This document shows, piece by piece, positions 35,382-44,537 of a stretch of 64,000 nucleotides of DNA. Origin of the DNA: Acidobacteriaceae bacterium dw_441. GTDB taxonomy: Bacteria > Acidobacteriota > Terriglobia > Terriglobales > Acidobacteriaceae. The notes under the pieces were generated by a model. It did no database searches and was not told the DNA's origin. It was given only the letters and a program-made list of their open reading frames with translations. The DNA lies in NCBI GenBank assembly GCA_018449715.1, contig JAAVVA010000001.1:558001-622000 (forward strand), given 5' to 3'. Made by a program: the position numbers and the translations under genes. The number at the start of each line of letters is the position of its first letter. Position 1 is the stretch's first letter.

Positions 35382-35417
35382 AACAGAAAGCCCCGGAATC
35401 TTCCGGGGCTTTCTGTT
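35382..35417. terminator. Bidirectional terminator between propeller and anti-sigma genes
   Basis: A perfect 17-bp repeat (AACAGAAAGCCCCGGAA at 35382-35398; complement 35401-35417) with a 2-base spacer, so the loop is probably 4 bases. A- and T-rich ends on both strands. Confidence 0.9.
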
Positions 35418-35430
35418 GGGTGGAGGAAGG

Positions 35431-36393
35431 TTACTGGCCAGCCATCACGATAGGAAGGGTCGGAGACTGCGCTCCGCTCTCCTCCTCGAGAGTGACACCG
35501 AAGGCCTTTGCTTCGATCCCTCGCGGAAGGGACGGAAGGACGATGCTGGCGTCCCCGTGGGTGTTGGGACGGAAGGTTCCGGAGGGGATGGGGGGCCGGT
35601 CATCGGAGGGGATCAGCCACAGTTCGTAGGTTCTTCCGGGCGGGAGCGAGTCAAGATGATTCGCCAGAAAGACGAGAGTGCCGGTTGAAGCGGTATAGAG
35701 GACGCGTCCCTGTGGGGCGTTTGCCGAGGGGGATGCAGGCTCGCCTGAGAGGAGAACCTGCCGGGCCGAAGTATCGGTGAGGGTTTCGAGCAGCCTGTTG
35801 GAGCTGGCCGAGTCGTGATGAAGCCGGTCGATCTCCGCCCTCTGCGCTGCGATCCTCATGGTGGAGACCTCGTGCTCGCGATAGAGCTGCCATCCGGCAA
35901 TGGAGAGTCCCGCCGCAGCCACCCAGCCCAGCCAGAGGAATCCACGGATGAGGAGGCTCGGTTGTGCCGGCTGATTTGCGGCCTGGTTTGCAGATGGGAG
36001 GACGGCATTTTGGGGACGTGCCTGCGCGGAGGGGCTCGGGCGGCGCATGGAAAGCACAGGCTCCTCCGGCTGCGGCATCTGGAGCACGGTCTGGGCCACA
36101 GGCTCGGCCATGCGGGGCGGCTCCTGCGGTGCAACGGGTGCAATGGGCGGGGCAGCTTTTTTCTCCCGCCCCACGCGGTGCAGCACACGCTCCCGCAGAG
36201 CCGTGGGAGGGGGGAGCATCTCGACGGTGCAGGCGAAGGCGGCCAGATTGCCCTGAAGGTGGGCCAGTTCGTTCAGGCAGAAGGAGCAGCCGGAGACATG
36301 CTCGGCGACGGAGCGGTGCTCGTCGTCTTTGAGCAGCTGCATTGCGAACAGGCTGAGCGCGGGCGTCTCGCAGGGATGAGCGGAGGCTCTCAT
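35431..36393 (-). CDS. Anti-sigma factor, zinc-finger and RskA-type
   Basis: 320 residues from ATG 36393. The cytoplasmic N-terminus has the zinc motif HVSGCSFC (HxxxCxxC) of ZAS anti-sigma factors. A Pro/Ala-rich linker precedes one membrane helix (about FLWLGWVAAAGLSIAGW) and a C-terminal RskA-like sensor domain (GTLVFLANHLDSLPPGRTYE, ELWLIPSDDRPPIPSGTFRP). Its start overlaps the upstream sigma gene's stop (36390-36393), so it holds that sigma factor at the membrane. Typical arrangement for an ECF regulon responding to envelope or redox signals. Confidence 0.92.
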   Translation of the reverse strand: MRASAHPCETPALSLFAMQLLKDDEHRSVAEHVSGCSFCLNELAHLQGNLAAFACTVEMLPPPTALRERVLHRVGREKKAAPPIAPVAPQEPPRMAEPVAQTVLQMPQPEEPVLSMRRPSPSAQARPQNAVLPSANQAANQPAQPSLLIRGFLWLGWVAAAGLSIAGWQLYREHEVSTMRIAAQRAEIDRLHHDSASSNRLLETLTDTSARQVLLSGEPASPSANAPQGRVLYTASTGTLVFLANHLDSLPPGRTYELWLIPSDDRPPIPSGTFRPNTHGDASIVLPSLPRGIEAKAFGVTLEEESGAQSPTLPIVMAGQ

Positions 36394-36944
36394 GCGTGGG
36401 ACTCCTCGCGCAGCGCAAGCAGCGTGTCGCACAGTTCTTTGCCGATGGAGGAGGATGCCTGCCCGACGATCTCTGCGATCTCGGAGTGCGTGAGGCCATC
36501 GAAGAAGGCCATCCCAAGAATCTTTCTGCGTTCGCGGGGCAGGGCCGCGAGCGCGATGCGTGTTTCTTCAGAGAAGGTGGTACTGCCGGGATCGCAGGAG
36601 GAAGCAAGGGAGACATCGGCGAAGGCCTCACGCGTGGGCCGCAGCTGAAGCGCGTCGATGGCACGGTTGCGGGCGATGAGGGCCAGCCACGCTCCGAGAG
36701 GCCCGCGCACCGAAAGGTATCGTTCGGTGTGGCGCCACAGATCGAGGAAGATCTCTTCCACAAGCTCTTCTGCGACCGCCGGATGGCGCAGGACGCGAAG
36801 CATCACCGAATAGGCCAGCCTGGAGTAACGGTCGTAGAGCGAGGCGAGAGCGGCCTCGTCGCCGCACCGTATTCTCTCGAGCAGGGCCGCGTCGTCGTGC
36901 TGTTCGAGGGGGGCGTGAATCGTTTCTGTCTCTCGCGATATCAA
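36390..36944 (-). CDS. ECF-type RNA polymerase sigma factor (SigK-like)
   Basis: About 184 residues from TTG 36944, preceded by AAGGG; a GTG at 37004 would add 20 residues without a ribosome-binding site. Region 2 is clear (LYDRYSRLAYSVMLRVLRHP, then LVEEIFLDLWRHTERY), with region 4 at SEIAEIVGQASSSIGKELCD and the preceding LPRERRKILGMAFFDGLTH. Partner of the overlapping anti-sigma gene. The promoter it reads is not obvious in the window. Confidence 0.93.
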   Translation of the reverse strand: MISRETETIHAPLEQHDDAALLERIRCGDEAALASLYDRYSRLAYSVMLRVLRHPAVAEELVEEIFLDLWRHTERYLSVRGPLGAWLALIARNRAIDALQLRPTREAFADVSLASSCDPGSTTFSEETRIALAALPRERRKILGMAFFDGLTHSEIAEIVGQASSSIGKELCDTLLALREESHA

Positions 36945-37074
36945 AGAAGCACCCTTGGTTCTAAGTCGAAAGATGAAGACCCCTGTCGGGTCGTGTCTCT
37001 GCACTCTAACTCAGAGCTTCAAAGGATGTACCCTTAAGAAAGAAGCAAGTTTGAGGTCGATTCCCATTTCTGCA

Positions 37075-37836
37075 ATGAAGAGCCGTTTGGATAAACTTCT
37101 GGTCGATCAGGGCCATGCCGCCTCGCGCGAGAGGGCTCAGGCGCTGATCCTTGCGGGTCGCGTTCTCGTCAACGAGCAGAAGGTGGAAAAGCCCGGCATC
37201 AGTGTTCCTCTGGATGCGGTGGTACGGCTGCTGGGAACGGACCTGAAGTATGTCAGCCGCGGCGGACTGAAGCTGGAGCACGCGCTCGCGCACTGGAAGA
37301 TTCCGCTCGAAGGCATTCATGCGGTCGACATTGGAGCCTCGACCGGAGGCTTTACCGACTGCATGTTGCAATCCGGGGCTGTGTCGGTGCTGGCCGTGGA
37401 TACGGGCTACGGACAGATCGCACAGAAGCTGCGCGACGATGCCCGCGTAACCCTGCGTGAACGGACCAACGCTCGCAAGCTGGAGCCGGGCGAGCTGCTG
37501 ACGGACCGGCCGGTTCCGTCGTTTCTGGCGATGGATGTCTCGTTCATCTCGGCGACGCTGGTGCTGCCCTCGGTAATTGGTGCCCTGAGTACAGAGGGCA
37601 GCCCCTGGCGCGGGATCGCCGTGGTGCTGGTGAAGCCGCAGTTCGAGGCCGGGCGGCAAAACGTCGGCAAGGGCGGCATCGTGCGCGACCCGGAGGCGCG
37701 CAGGATGGCGGTGGAGAGAGTTCTCGACTGCGCCGAGGAGCTGGGGGCGCGCCAGTTGGAGGTGATCGACTCTCCGATTCTCGGAATGGAAGGGAATCAC
37801 GAATACCTGCTGCGCGCTGTCTTCGAAGGCGTGTGA
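37075..37836 (+). CDS. TlyA family rRNA 2'-O-methyltransferase
   Basis: 253 residues from ATG 37075 (MKSRLDKLLVDQGHAASRER). N-terminal S4 RNA-binding domain (about 1-65), then a Rossmann methyltransferase with motif I DIGASTGGFTDCML and the catalytic-site residues VDTGYGQ, ERTNARKLEPGEL, MDVSFISATLVLPSV and LVKPQFEAGR. TlyA adds ribose methyl groups in 16S and 23S rRNA and in mycobacteria affects capreomycin sensitivity; some homologues act as haemolysins only by label. It leads directly into NAD kinase, 33 bases later. Confidence 0.95.
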   Translation: MKSRLDKLLVDQGHAASRERAQALILAGRVLVNEQKVEKPGISVPLDAVVRLLGTDLKYVSRGGLKLEHALAHWKIPLEGIHAVDIGASTGGFTDCMLQSGAVSVLAVDTGYGQIAQKLRDDARVTLRERTNARKLEPGELLTDRPVPSFLAMDVSFISATLVLPSVIGALSTEGSPWRGIAVVLVKPQFEAGRQNVGKGGIVRDPEARRMAVERVLDCAEELGARQLEVIDSPILGMEGNHEYLLRAVFEGV

Positions 37837-37869
37837 TTCGTGTCCGATCGCCGTACACTAACAAGGATT

Positions 37870-38727
37870 ATGTTCAAAGCCGCCGTTATCTCGAAGCCGC
37901 AGAAGCCTGAGCTTGCCTCCATCCTGAAGGAACTGGTCGCATGGCTGAAGTCGCACAGCTACGTGCCTCTGTTGGATACGCACAGCGCGGAGTATCTCGG
38001 AAGCGCGGCTGCGATTCCTCGCGAAGAGCTGGTGCAGCATCATCCGAATCTGGTGATTGTGCTCGGGGGCGATGGCACGCTGCTGTCCGCGGCGAGAGCC
38101 TTCGCGCATTCGCCGACGCCGATTCTTGGCGTGAATCTTGGCTCGCTGGGATTCCTGACGGAGGTGCCGCTGTCGGAGCTTTATCCCTCGCTCGAGGCAT
38201 GGTGCAACAACTGCGCCAGCATCGAGACGCGCGACATGATGCACACCGAGCTGCTGCGCGAGGGCAAGGTGATCAAGCACTGGGACGCGCTGAACGACAT
38301 CGTCATCTCAAAGGGCGCGATTGCCCGCATGGCTGATTTCTCAGTTGAGATCGACGAGCAGTTTGTCGCGGCGATGCGGGCCGATGGCGTGATCGTCGCG
38401 ACGCCGACAGGCTCGACCGCCTATAACCTTTCGGCAAATGGACCGATTGTGATGTCGTCGGTGAATGCGCTGGTGGTGACGCCGATCTGTCCGCACCTGC
38501 TGACGATCCGGCCCATCGTGGTTCCAGGCGATGCGATGGTGGGGATTCACATCGAGGGTGTTCCCAACCTGACGTACCTGACGGTCGACGGGCAGGAAGC
38601 GGTGGAGCTGCAGCTTGGCGACGAGGTGCGGTGTCAGCGCTCCGAGCGCAGCGTGCGACTGCTGCGTCCGCGTCGCAATGGCCTGTTCAGCGTGCTCCGC
38701 AGCAAGTTGAGCTGGGGCGAACGCTAG
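37870..38727 (+). CDS. nadK: NAD kinase
   Basis: 285 residues from ATG 37870 (AAGGA five bases upstream). ATP-NAD kinase signatures: VLGGDGTLLSAAR (the GGDGT motif), GVNLGSLGFLTEV, DGVIVATPTGSTAYNLSA and NGPIVMSS. The enzyme phosphorylates NAD to NADP. Position downstream of tlyA on the same strand is a common linkage in bacteria (tlyA-nadK, often before recN). The following pantothenate kinase gene is convergent. Confidence 0.97.
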   Translation: MFKAAVISKPQKPELASILKELVAWLKSHSYVPLLDTHSAEYLGSAAAIPREELVQHHPNLVIVLGGDGTLLSAARAFAHSPTPILGVNLGSLGFLTEVPLSELYPSLEAWCNNCASIETRDMMHTELLREGKVIKHWDALNDIVISKGAIARMADFSVEIDEQFVAAMRADGVIVATPTGSTAYNLSANGPIVMSSVNALVVTPICPHLLTIRPIVVPGDAMVGIHIEGVPNLTYLTVDGQEAVELQLGDEVRCQRSERSVRLLRPRRNGLFSVLRSKLSWGER

Positions 38728-38745
38728 GCTCGCGCCACAGGGTGA

Positions 38746-39666
38746 TTAGCGCCGCAGCCAGACCTCTTCGATCTCGTGGTCGTGTCCCTTGTAAAGGATC
38801 AGGTCGGCGCGCTGACGCGTGGGCTGGATGTTCTCTGTCAGGTTGGGGAGGTTGATCTCGCGCCAGATGCTCTGCGCGGTCTGGATGGCCTCGTCGTGTG
38901 CCAGCGTGCGATAGCGGTAGAAGTACGACGACGGGTTCTGGAAGGCGGTCTGCTGCAGCGCGAGGAAGCGCTGGATATACCAGTCTTCGAGGTCTTCCTT
39001 TCCTGCGTCGAGAAAGATGGAAAAGTCGAAGTAGTCGGACGCCAGCACGGAGGCGCGAGGCGGGGCCTGCAACACGTTCAGTCCCTCGAAGATCAGGATG
39101 TCCGGCTGCTTCACGACCTGGTATTTGTCGGGTACGATGTCATAGCTCAGGTGCGAATAAACAGGAGCCTCGATGACATCCTCGCCGGATTTGACGGCGT
39201 GCAGGAAGCCCAGGAGTCGGGGAAGGTCGTAGCTCTCGGGGAAACCCTTGCGGCGCATCAGGCCCTTCTCCTCGAGAACGGCGTTGGGGGAGAGAAAGCC
39301 GTCGGTCGTGATGAGGGCAACGTTGGGGCGGGTGGGCCAGCGTGACAACAACGCCTGCAACGTGCGGGAGAAGGTGCTCTTGCCAGCGGCTACGCTTCCG
39401 CTGACCGCGATGACAAAGGGCGTGCGGTCGTTTTCGCGATTGAGGAAGGCGTTCTGGGCTCGCAGAAGCTCCTGCGAGGCCTCGAAGCGCAGCTCCATCA
39501 GCTTTGAAAGTGGAAGGTACATCCTTGCGACCTCGTCCATCGAGAGGCGGTCGCAGAGGCCGGTAAGAGAGGCGATGTCCTGGTCGGTGAGGGGGAGCGG
39601 GGTGTCGGGATGGAGCGCGGCCCACTGCCTGCGGGTGAAGTATCGGAACGGGCTGGAGAGAGCCAT
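38746..39666 (-). CDS. coaA: Type I pantothenate kinase
   Basis: 306 residues from ATG 39666 ([18 protein letters not shown]). P-loop GSVAAGKST, then [26 protein letters not shown] and [14 protein letters not shown], all conserved in the CoaA (not CoaX) form. It catalyses the first step of coenzyme A synthesis from pantothenate. It is convergent with nadK and 39 bases from the ABC transporter ATPase gene upstream of it on the same strand. Confidence 0.95.
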   Translation of the reverse strand: MALSSPFRYFTRRQWAALHPDTPLPLTDQDIASLTGLCDRLSMDEVARMYLPLSKLMELRFEASQELLRAQNAFLNRENDRTPFVIAVSGSVAAGKSTFSRTLQALLSRWPTRPNVALITTDGFLSPNAVLEEKGLMRRKGFPESYDLPRLLGFLHAVKSGEDVIEAPVYSHLSYDIVPDKYQVVKQPDILIFEGLNVLQAPPRASVLASDYFDFSIFLDAGKEDLEDWYIQRFLALQQTAFQNPSSYFYRYRTLAHDEAIQTAQSIWREINLPNLTENIQPTRQRADLILYKGHDHEIEEVWLRR

Positions 39667-39705
39667 TGTTGGGAGGATAGTCGCCAAGGTCTTGTTTTCT
39701 CCCAC

Positions 39706-40464
39706 CTATTTTCTCAGAGAGACGACCGGCCCGCTGACAGGATGACAGAAGACCTTGCCGTGGCTGAGAGCGATCCGGCGCTGTGCCAGCGCGGCCATCT
39801 CGGGGTCGTGCGTGACCATGACGATGGTGTGGCCCTGTGCGTGGAGGTTCTGGAGAAGCTCGGCCACGATCTTCTGGTTGGCGGCGTCGAGGTTTCCCGT
39901 GGGCTCGTCGGCGAGCAGGATGGGCGGGTGGTTGATGAGCGCACGGGCGATGCAGACGCGCTGTTGCTCGCCGCCGGAAAGCTCGCTGGGCAGGTGCTCG
40001 GCGCGGTGGCCCAGCCCGACGCGCTCAAGGGCGGCGCGGGCCTCCTTCTCGTCGGTCATGGAGTGAAAGTACTGCGCCAGCATGACGTTTTCGAGCGCGG
40101 AGAGATAGGGGATCAAGTGGAACTGCTGGAAGATGAAGCCGACCTTGTCGGCGCGGAAGCGGTCCAGCTCAGTGGGCGAGAGCGAGGCGGTGTTGACGCC
40201 GTCGATGAACAGCTCGCCGCGTGTGGGGCGGTCGAGACAGCCGATCAGGTTGACCAGGGTGCTCTTGCCGGAGCCGGAGGGGCCGGTGATGGCGACCCAC
40301 TCGCCCGCGACGATGGAGAAGGAGGCGTCTTCGAGGGCACGCACCACGCCTGCCCGACCGGAGTACTCCCGCGTGACGCCGTTGAGCGCAATCACCGCGC
40401 AGTCGGGGCGCGTTTCTAGATCGGTCAAATTTTCCATCGCCAGACTCTGTTTTACCACCTTCAC
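39706..40464 (-). CDS. ABC transporter ATP-binding protein of the FTR1 locus (MacB/LolD-like)
   Basis: 252 residues, starting at GTG 40464 which overlaps the upstream permease stop (GTGA), with AAGGGTGA as ribosome-binding site. Walker A GPSGSGKST, Q-loop FIFQQFHLIPY, signature LSGGEQQRV, Walker B ILLADEPTGNLD and switch THDPEM. It most resembles the LolD/MacB ATPases that drive FtsX-type permeases. Last gene of the four-gene unit that starts with the FTR1-DUF2318 gene. It probably powers movement of iron or reducing equivalents, or a chaperone-like step, as proposed for p19-type loci; the transported molecule is unknown. Confidence 0.94.
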   Translation of the reverse strand: MKVVKQSLAMENLTDLETRPDCAVIALNGVTREYSGRAGVVRALEDASFSIVAGEWVAITGPSGSGKSTLVNLIGCLDRPTRGELFIDGVNTASLSPTELDRFRADKVGFIFQQFHLIPYLSALENVMLAQYFHSMTDEKEARAALERVGLGHRAEHLPSELSGGEQQRVCIARALINHPPILLADEPTGNLDAANQKIVAELLQNLHAQGHTIVMVTHDPEMAALAQRRIALSHGKVFCHPVSGPVVSLRK

Positions 40465-41570
40465 TCACCCTTGAGCAGGGCAGCCGGTTCAAGGCCGCGC
40501 AGTACACGGACGGGGAAGAATGAGGCGAGTGTGGCGATCACGAGATTCAGCAGCAGAACCAGCGGCAGCACACCGAGGCGCGGAAGCGTGGCGGTGTGGA
40601 AGTTCAGCTGGCTGATGGCGAGGGCCGCTGCCGAGCCGAGGACGTATCCTGCGACGACGCCGCCAAGCGCGAGCGTGAGGGCTTCGAGCAGGAACAGCAG
40701 CATCAGGGTGGTCTGCGAGCCGCCGAGGGCCTTCATCAGTGCGAAGTCGCGGCGGCGTTCGAGCACCGAGGCCGAGAGCGTGGCCAGCACGCTGACCGCG
40801 ACGGTGAGGGCGATCAACAGGACGGCTCCGTACATCAGAGCGTGGGTCTTGTCGACGATGCGGCTTTCGCCTTCGACGAGCTGGCGGACGGGCTCGACCT
40901 TTGTGCTGGGCATGACCTGCTGAAGCCGGGCGATGGTGGCCTCGATCTTCCTGGCGTCGCCGGGGACCTGCACCTCGATCACGCTGGGAGCGGCTCCGGT
41001 CCACGCGGTGAGGGCGGCGAGGGGAAGGTAGATTCGGCTGTCCTCGTCGCCCCCGGTATGCAGGCGGCCGACGCCGTGAAGGGTGATGGGATGTCCGGAG
41101 AAGGTGAGCTGTACGTTGTGCTCGTCGGCGACGAACTGCGCGGCGCGCTGGCCGAGGAGCGCGGCGTTCGCGGCTTCGGAACCTGCGGGCCATGCATCGG
41201 CCTGCCACGAGGAGTTGAGCTTCTTCACCGCGTCGAAGTCGGTTCCGGCCACGACGACCGGGGTTCCGCGGTCAGTGGTGGCGACGGCGTAAGCAAACTC
41301 AGCGGCCTGCGCGTCGGCTCCTGCGGCGGCATGGACCTGCGTAAGCGCATCGGCGGGAAGCCCCTTGGATGTATCGGCGGCGGTGATAACGATGTTCGCG
41401 CCGAAGCTGCGGAACTCGCGGTGCAGCTTGGAGTCGAGGTCGGCGTAGAGGGTCAGCAGTGCGGTCGCTACAGCCGCCGAGACCGTCAGGGCGATCAGCG
41501 CGGAGAGGCAGCGTGCGCGGCGGTGAATCAGCGAGCGGAAGAGGATCGCGCTCATACTCATGCGGCTCAT
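40461..41570 (-). CDS. FtsX-type ABC permease 2 of the FTR1 locus
   Basis: 369 residues from ATG 41570, which overlaps the stop of the previous permease (41567-41570). One helix near the N-terminus (CLSALIALTVSAAVATALL), a large extracytoplasmic domain (about 45-250) and three C-terminal helices (ALMYGAVLLIALTVAVSVLA; ERRRDFALMKALGGSQTTL; LEALTLALGGVVAGYVLG). This is the MacB/FtsX fold. Overlaps at both ends show coupled translation with its neighbours. Confidence 0.93.
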   Translation of the reverse strand: MSRMSMSAILFRSLIHRRARCLSALIALTVSAAVATALLTLYADLDSKLHREFRSFGANIVITAADTSKGLPADALTQVHAAAGADAQAAEFAYAVATTDRGTPVVVAGTDFDAVKKLNSSWQADAWPAGSEAANAALLGQRAAQFVADEHNVQLTFSGHPITLHGVGRLHTGGDEDSRIYLPLAALTAWTGAAPSVIEVQVPGDARKIEATIARLQQVMPSTKVEPVRQLVEGESRIVDKTHALMYGAVLLIALTVAVSVLATLSASVLERRRDFALMKALGGSQTTLMLLFLLEALTLALGGVVAGYVLGSAAALAISQLNFHTATLPRLGVLPLVLLLNLVIATLASFFPVRVLRGLEPAALLKGE

Positions 41571-42871
41571 GCGCTGGCCCTCAGGATGGCCGAAGGATCG
41601 GAGGTCAGGGCGCGGCGGATGGCCGGGGTGCTTCCCGCGATGGCGACTCCAAGGGCCAGCGCGATGACGACAGGGAAGAGAACCGGGATCAGCAGCGTTC
41701 CGATCTGCACGGGGCCGCTCTCGGTGAAGATGCGTGCTCCCAGCCATGCCGCGAGGCCGGAACCGGCGAGGTAGCCGAGGCCACCGGCGAAGAGGGCGAG
41801 CAGGCCAGCCTCAGTGTAGAAGAGCAGAGCGACCGCGCCTTTGCTGGCTCCGAGCGAGCGCATGAGGCCGATCTCAGCCTGCCGTTCGAGGATGGCGGTG
41901 GCCATTGCCGCGCTGACGGCGAATCCTGCGGCGAGGAGTGCGGCGGCGGAGATGAACCACATTAGTCCGGAGATGCGTTTGAGCACATTGCCTTCACTCT
42001 GCTCCACGCGGCGGACCTGCTCGGCGCGTGCGCCGGGGATGACCTCGCGGATCTGGTAGGCGATGGAGTTGGCGTACGGACGGCAGTACCAGATCTCGCG
42101 CATCTTGGGCGAGAGGGAGTCGGGGTCCTTGCGGGCGAAGGAGTCTTCGGGCTTGGTGCGGGCGGAGATTTCGACGCGGCGGATAGCGTCGGGAATCCCG
42201 GCAATCTGCTGTGCTGCGTTCAAGGGCAGGAGTACCTGCTGGTCGGTCGTGTCGCCCGTCGAGACGATGCCGGTGATGTGAAGCGTGCGCCCTGCTGTCT
42301 GGATAGAGTCGCCAGCTTTGAGGTTGAGGTGCGAGGCGAGGGAGGTTCCGACGACGGCTTCGGTGCTATCGGCAGAGGTCGCTTTTTCAGCAGGCCAGCG
42401 TCCGTCTATCTTCCACCACGGATGCATCGCGACGGACCCGGTTTTTAGGGCAGGGCCACCGCCGTTGCTCAGGGAGTGATCGAACCACAGGCCGGTAGCG
42501 TTGGCGTCAACATCGGCTCCCGCAGAGGTCTTGCCGGTCAGGTGCAGGGGAAGCTCGGGGCTGACCCCGGTGATGTTATTAGCCCAGAAGATGCCGCGCA
42601 GCTTGGCGAGGTCGCTCTCCTTCAGGTAGGCCCCGCCGGAGACAGGCTTCACATCAACTCCCCCGACCTTCACCTCAAGCTGATCGGCGGCGGGATAGAC
42701 GACGATGTTCGCGCCATAGGCGGCAAGCTCCTGGTGGATGTGGTCTCCGATGGTCGTCGCCAGAGCTAGCATGGCGGTCACGGCAGTCGTGCCGAGCAGG
42801 ATGGCCAGCCCGGCCAGCGCCTTGCGCCGTCGCTGGCGACGGAAGCTTTCCATCAGAAGCCGGAAGAACAT
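41567..42871 (-). CDS. FtsX-type ABC permease 1 of the FTR1 locus
   Basis: 434 residues with the same topology: N-terminal helix (ALAGLAILLGTTAVTAMLA), a periplasmic domain of about 250 residues and three C-terminal helices (FISAAALLAAGFAVSAAMAT; LEALF-type second helix; LLIPVLFPVVIALALGVAI), and the EIGLMRSLGASKGAV motif of FtsX permeases. It starts eight bases after the FTR1 gene's stop. Paralogue of the next permease, implying a heterodimeric transporter. Confidence 0.92.
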   Translation of the reverse strand: MFFRLLMESFRRQRRRKALAGLAILLGTTAVTAMLALATTIGDHIHQELAAYGANIVVYPAADQLEVKVGGVDVKPVSGGAYLKESDLAKLRGIFWANNITGVSPELPLHLTGKTSAGADVDANATGLWFDHSLSNGGGPALKTGSVAMHPWWKIDGRWPAEKATSADSTEAVVGTSLASHLNLKAGDSIQTAGRTLHITGIVSTGDTTDQQVLLPLNAAQQIAGIPDAIRRVEISARTKPEDSFARKDPDSLSPKMREIWYCRPYANSIAYQIREVIPGARAEQVRRVEQSEGNVLKRISGLMWFISAAALLAAGFAVSAAMATAILERQAEIGLMRSLGASKGAVALLFYTEAGLLALFAGGLGYLAGSGLAAWLGARIFTESGPVQIGTLLIPVLFPVVIALALGVAIAGSTPAIRRALTSDPSAILRASA

Positions 42872-42879
42872 CGACTCTC

Positions 42880-44157
42880 CTAACGACCGAAGACGGAAAC
42901 CAGCGTCTTCAGGTCAGCCGCAGCAATCACGACCTGTCCGCCTGCGATGGTGCTCTTCAGGGGAATGGGATTACAGCCGCCCTCCTGGCCCATGGAGGCG
43001 CCGTTCAGCGGCGAGGCGCACATCTTGCAGGTGATTCCCTGGCTGCCGATATAAAAGCCCACGGGGCCGCAGATGCGGCAGGCGTCGCCGACCGAGACGA
43101 TGTTGCCGTCCGGCTTCTTGTACAGAAGGAAGCGCACCTCGACGTCGCCGCCCTTGCCGTTGTCCACGTGGACGCCGTAGCGGTGAAGCTGGTCGTCGTT
43201 GACCTCGGAGGTCGCGACCGTCACCTGGCTGCCGACGAGGGTGACGGCGGTGGTGGGCGAAAGCGCGGTCGTGCTCTTGGCGTAGATGAACTCCGCCGTG
43301 CAGAGGAAGATGAACAGGAAGCTGGTGGCGACGACGGCGCTCATCCACATCTTCTCGCGGCGCTGGGTCCACTCGGCACGGCGGCGGTCGGCGGGGCTGG
43401 CATCGGCGGCAAGGGCCACCGGGGCGCGGCGGCGGTACTCCATCAGGATCATCAGCCCGGCGAGCGCCAGCATGGTGACGAAGAAGAAGAGGTCGTTGCG
43501 GACGATCGGCCCGATCAGCCGCATCTCCGCCTGGCTGGAGGGAAGCACGCCGTTCTCGCTCAGCTCGTGCAGTCCGCTGACGACAAGCTGGAAGGCGACG
43601 AAGTACAGGATGACCGTGGTGACGCGGAAGAAGCGCTGCAGATTGATCTTCACGCTGCCGCGGATGAACATGATGCCGAAGACGACCGCGACGGCGATGC
43701 CGAGCAGGGTTCCGGTAAAACTCATCAGCTCGGTGGAGTTGAGGGTGACCGCCGAGAGGATCAAGACCGTTTCGACGCCCTCGCGTAGAACCAGCAGGAA
43801 GACGAAGAAGAAGAGGCCGAGCTGCGAGGCTCCGGCTTTTTCGGCGGTGTACTGGGCGATCTTCTGCTCGATGTCGCCGCGCAGGCTGCGGGCGGCCTTC
43901 TGCATGAACCAGACCATGCTGAGGACGAAGCCTGCGGCGGCCAGCATCACCCAGCCTTCGAAGATGTCGGTGTTGTACTCGGTGCGGGCCAGAACGACGG
44001 CTCCGAGGACGCTGGCGACGACCGCCGCGCCGAGGGCCCAGAAGACGGTCTTCTTCAGGTCGTTTCGTCCGATCCGGGTCAGGTAGGCGAAGACAATTCC
44101 GACAATCAGCGAAGCTTCGACGCCCTCGCGGAGAGTGATGATAAAGGCCTGCAACAT
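42880..44157 (-). CDS. FTR1-family iron permease fused to a DUF2318 cysteine domain
   Basis: 425 residues from ATG 44157. The first half is an FTR1 permease with two REGVE iron motifs (10-14 and 125-129) and about seven helices. After another helix near 275-292 the C-terminal third is an extracytoplasmic DUF2318-like domain with CRIC (360-363), CKMC (377-380) and Cys395. FTR1 proteins import Fe3+ after oxidation; in p19/FetM loci DUF2318 and thioredoxin-like proteins are thought to assist. No p19 gene is present here. Clear promoter and candidate operator upstream. Likely regulated by metal supply, which is inference. Confidence 0.94.
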   Translation of the reverse strand: MLQAFIITLREGVEASLIVGIVFAYLTRIGRNDLKKTVFWALGAAVVASVLGAVVLARTEYNTDIFEGWVMLAAAGFVLSMVWFMQKAARSLRGDIEQKIAQYTAEKAGASQLGLFFFVFLLVLREGVETVLILSAVTLNSTELMSFTGTLLGIAVAVVFGIMFIRGSVKINLQRFFRVTTVILYFVAFQLVVSGLHELSENGVLPSSQAEMRLIGPIVRNDLFFFVTMLALAGLMILMEYRRRAPVALAADASPADRRRAEWTQRREKMWMSAVVATSFLFIFLCTAEFIYAKSTTALSPTTAVTLVGSQVTVATSEVNDDQLHRYGVHVDNGKGGDVEVRFLLYKKPDGNIVSVGDACRICGPVGFYIGSQGITCKMCASPLNGASMGQEGGCNPIPLKSTIAGGQVVIAAADLKTLVSVFGR

Positions 44158-44242
44158 AAGGTGGTTCTCTCCCTTAGAAAGGGCCCACCGCAAAGCAGAC
44201 GGATGCGAACCCTGACCATGAGCAAGCGTCTGAAAATACACG

Positions 44243-44288
44243 CGAGGCTCACCTTACCTAGTCTAAAGAGGACCAAATTGGTCGTCAA
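44243..44288 (-). promoter_or_regulatory. Promoter of the FTR1 operon with operator-like palindromes
   Basis: Reading leftward: -35 TTGACG (44288-44283), 17-base spacer, -10 TAGACT (44265-44260). The spacer contains the palindrome GACCAA-A-TTGGTC (44271-44283). Outer arms CTAGTC and GACTAG lie at 44258-44263 and 44297-44302. Just after the -10, CTAGGTAAGGTGAGCCTCG (44261-44243) agrees at about 13 of 19 positions with the DtxR/IdeR iron box by eye. Transcription would begin near 44253, about 95 bases before the start codon. Confidence 0.6.
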
Positions 44289-44355
44289 TGAAACAGGACT
44301 AGATTTGTCGGTAAATCTTTGAAGAGAGGGTTTTATGTGGGGGGAGAGGTGTTTA

Positions 44356-44432
44356 TGGTGCGCCCGGAGTGATTCGAACACCCGACCTACTGGTTCGTAG
44401 CCAGTTGCTCTATCCAGCTGAGCTACGGGCGC
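44356..44432 (-). tRNA. tRNA-Arg, anticodon ACG
   Basis: 77 bases including an encoded CCA. Acceptor stem GCGCCCG pairs with CGGGCGC; D arm GCTC...GAGC; anticodon loop CTACGAA gives ACG (reads CGN codons after deamination to inosine); T arm with GTTCGAATC. No intron. Read on the minus strand between the FTR1 operon promoter and the HxlR gene. Confidence 0.97.
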
Positions 44433-44537
44433 ACATTGCTTGTTTGCAACTCTCTAAATATATCGAATTATTGACGGGAGATCAAATGGCGCGCGTTCAT
44501 TGAAGATTCAACGGACTCGGGTTGAATCTTCCACAGC

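Noticed and set aside
35431-36944. Sigma factor start at GTG 37004
   Set aside because: No ribosome-binding site, and the added residues resemble leader sequence; TTG 36944 has AAGGG upstream.
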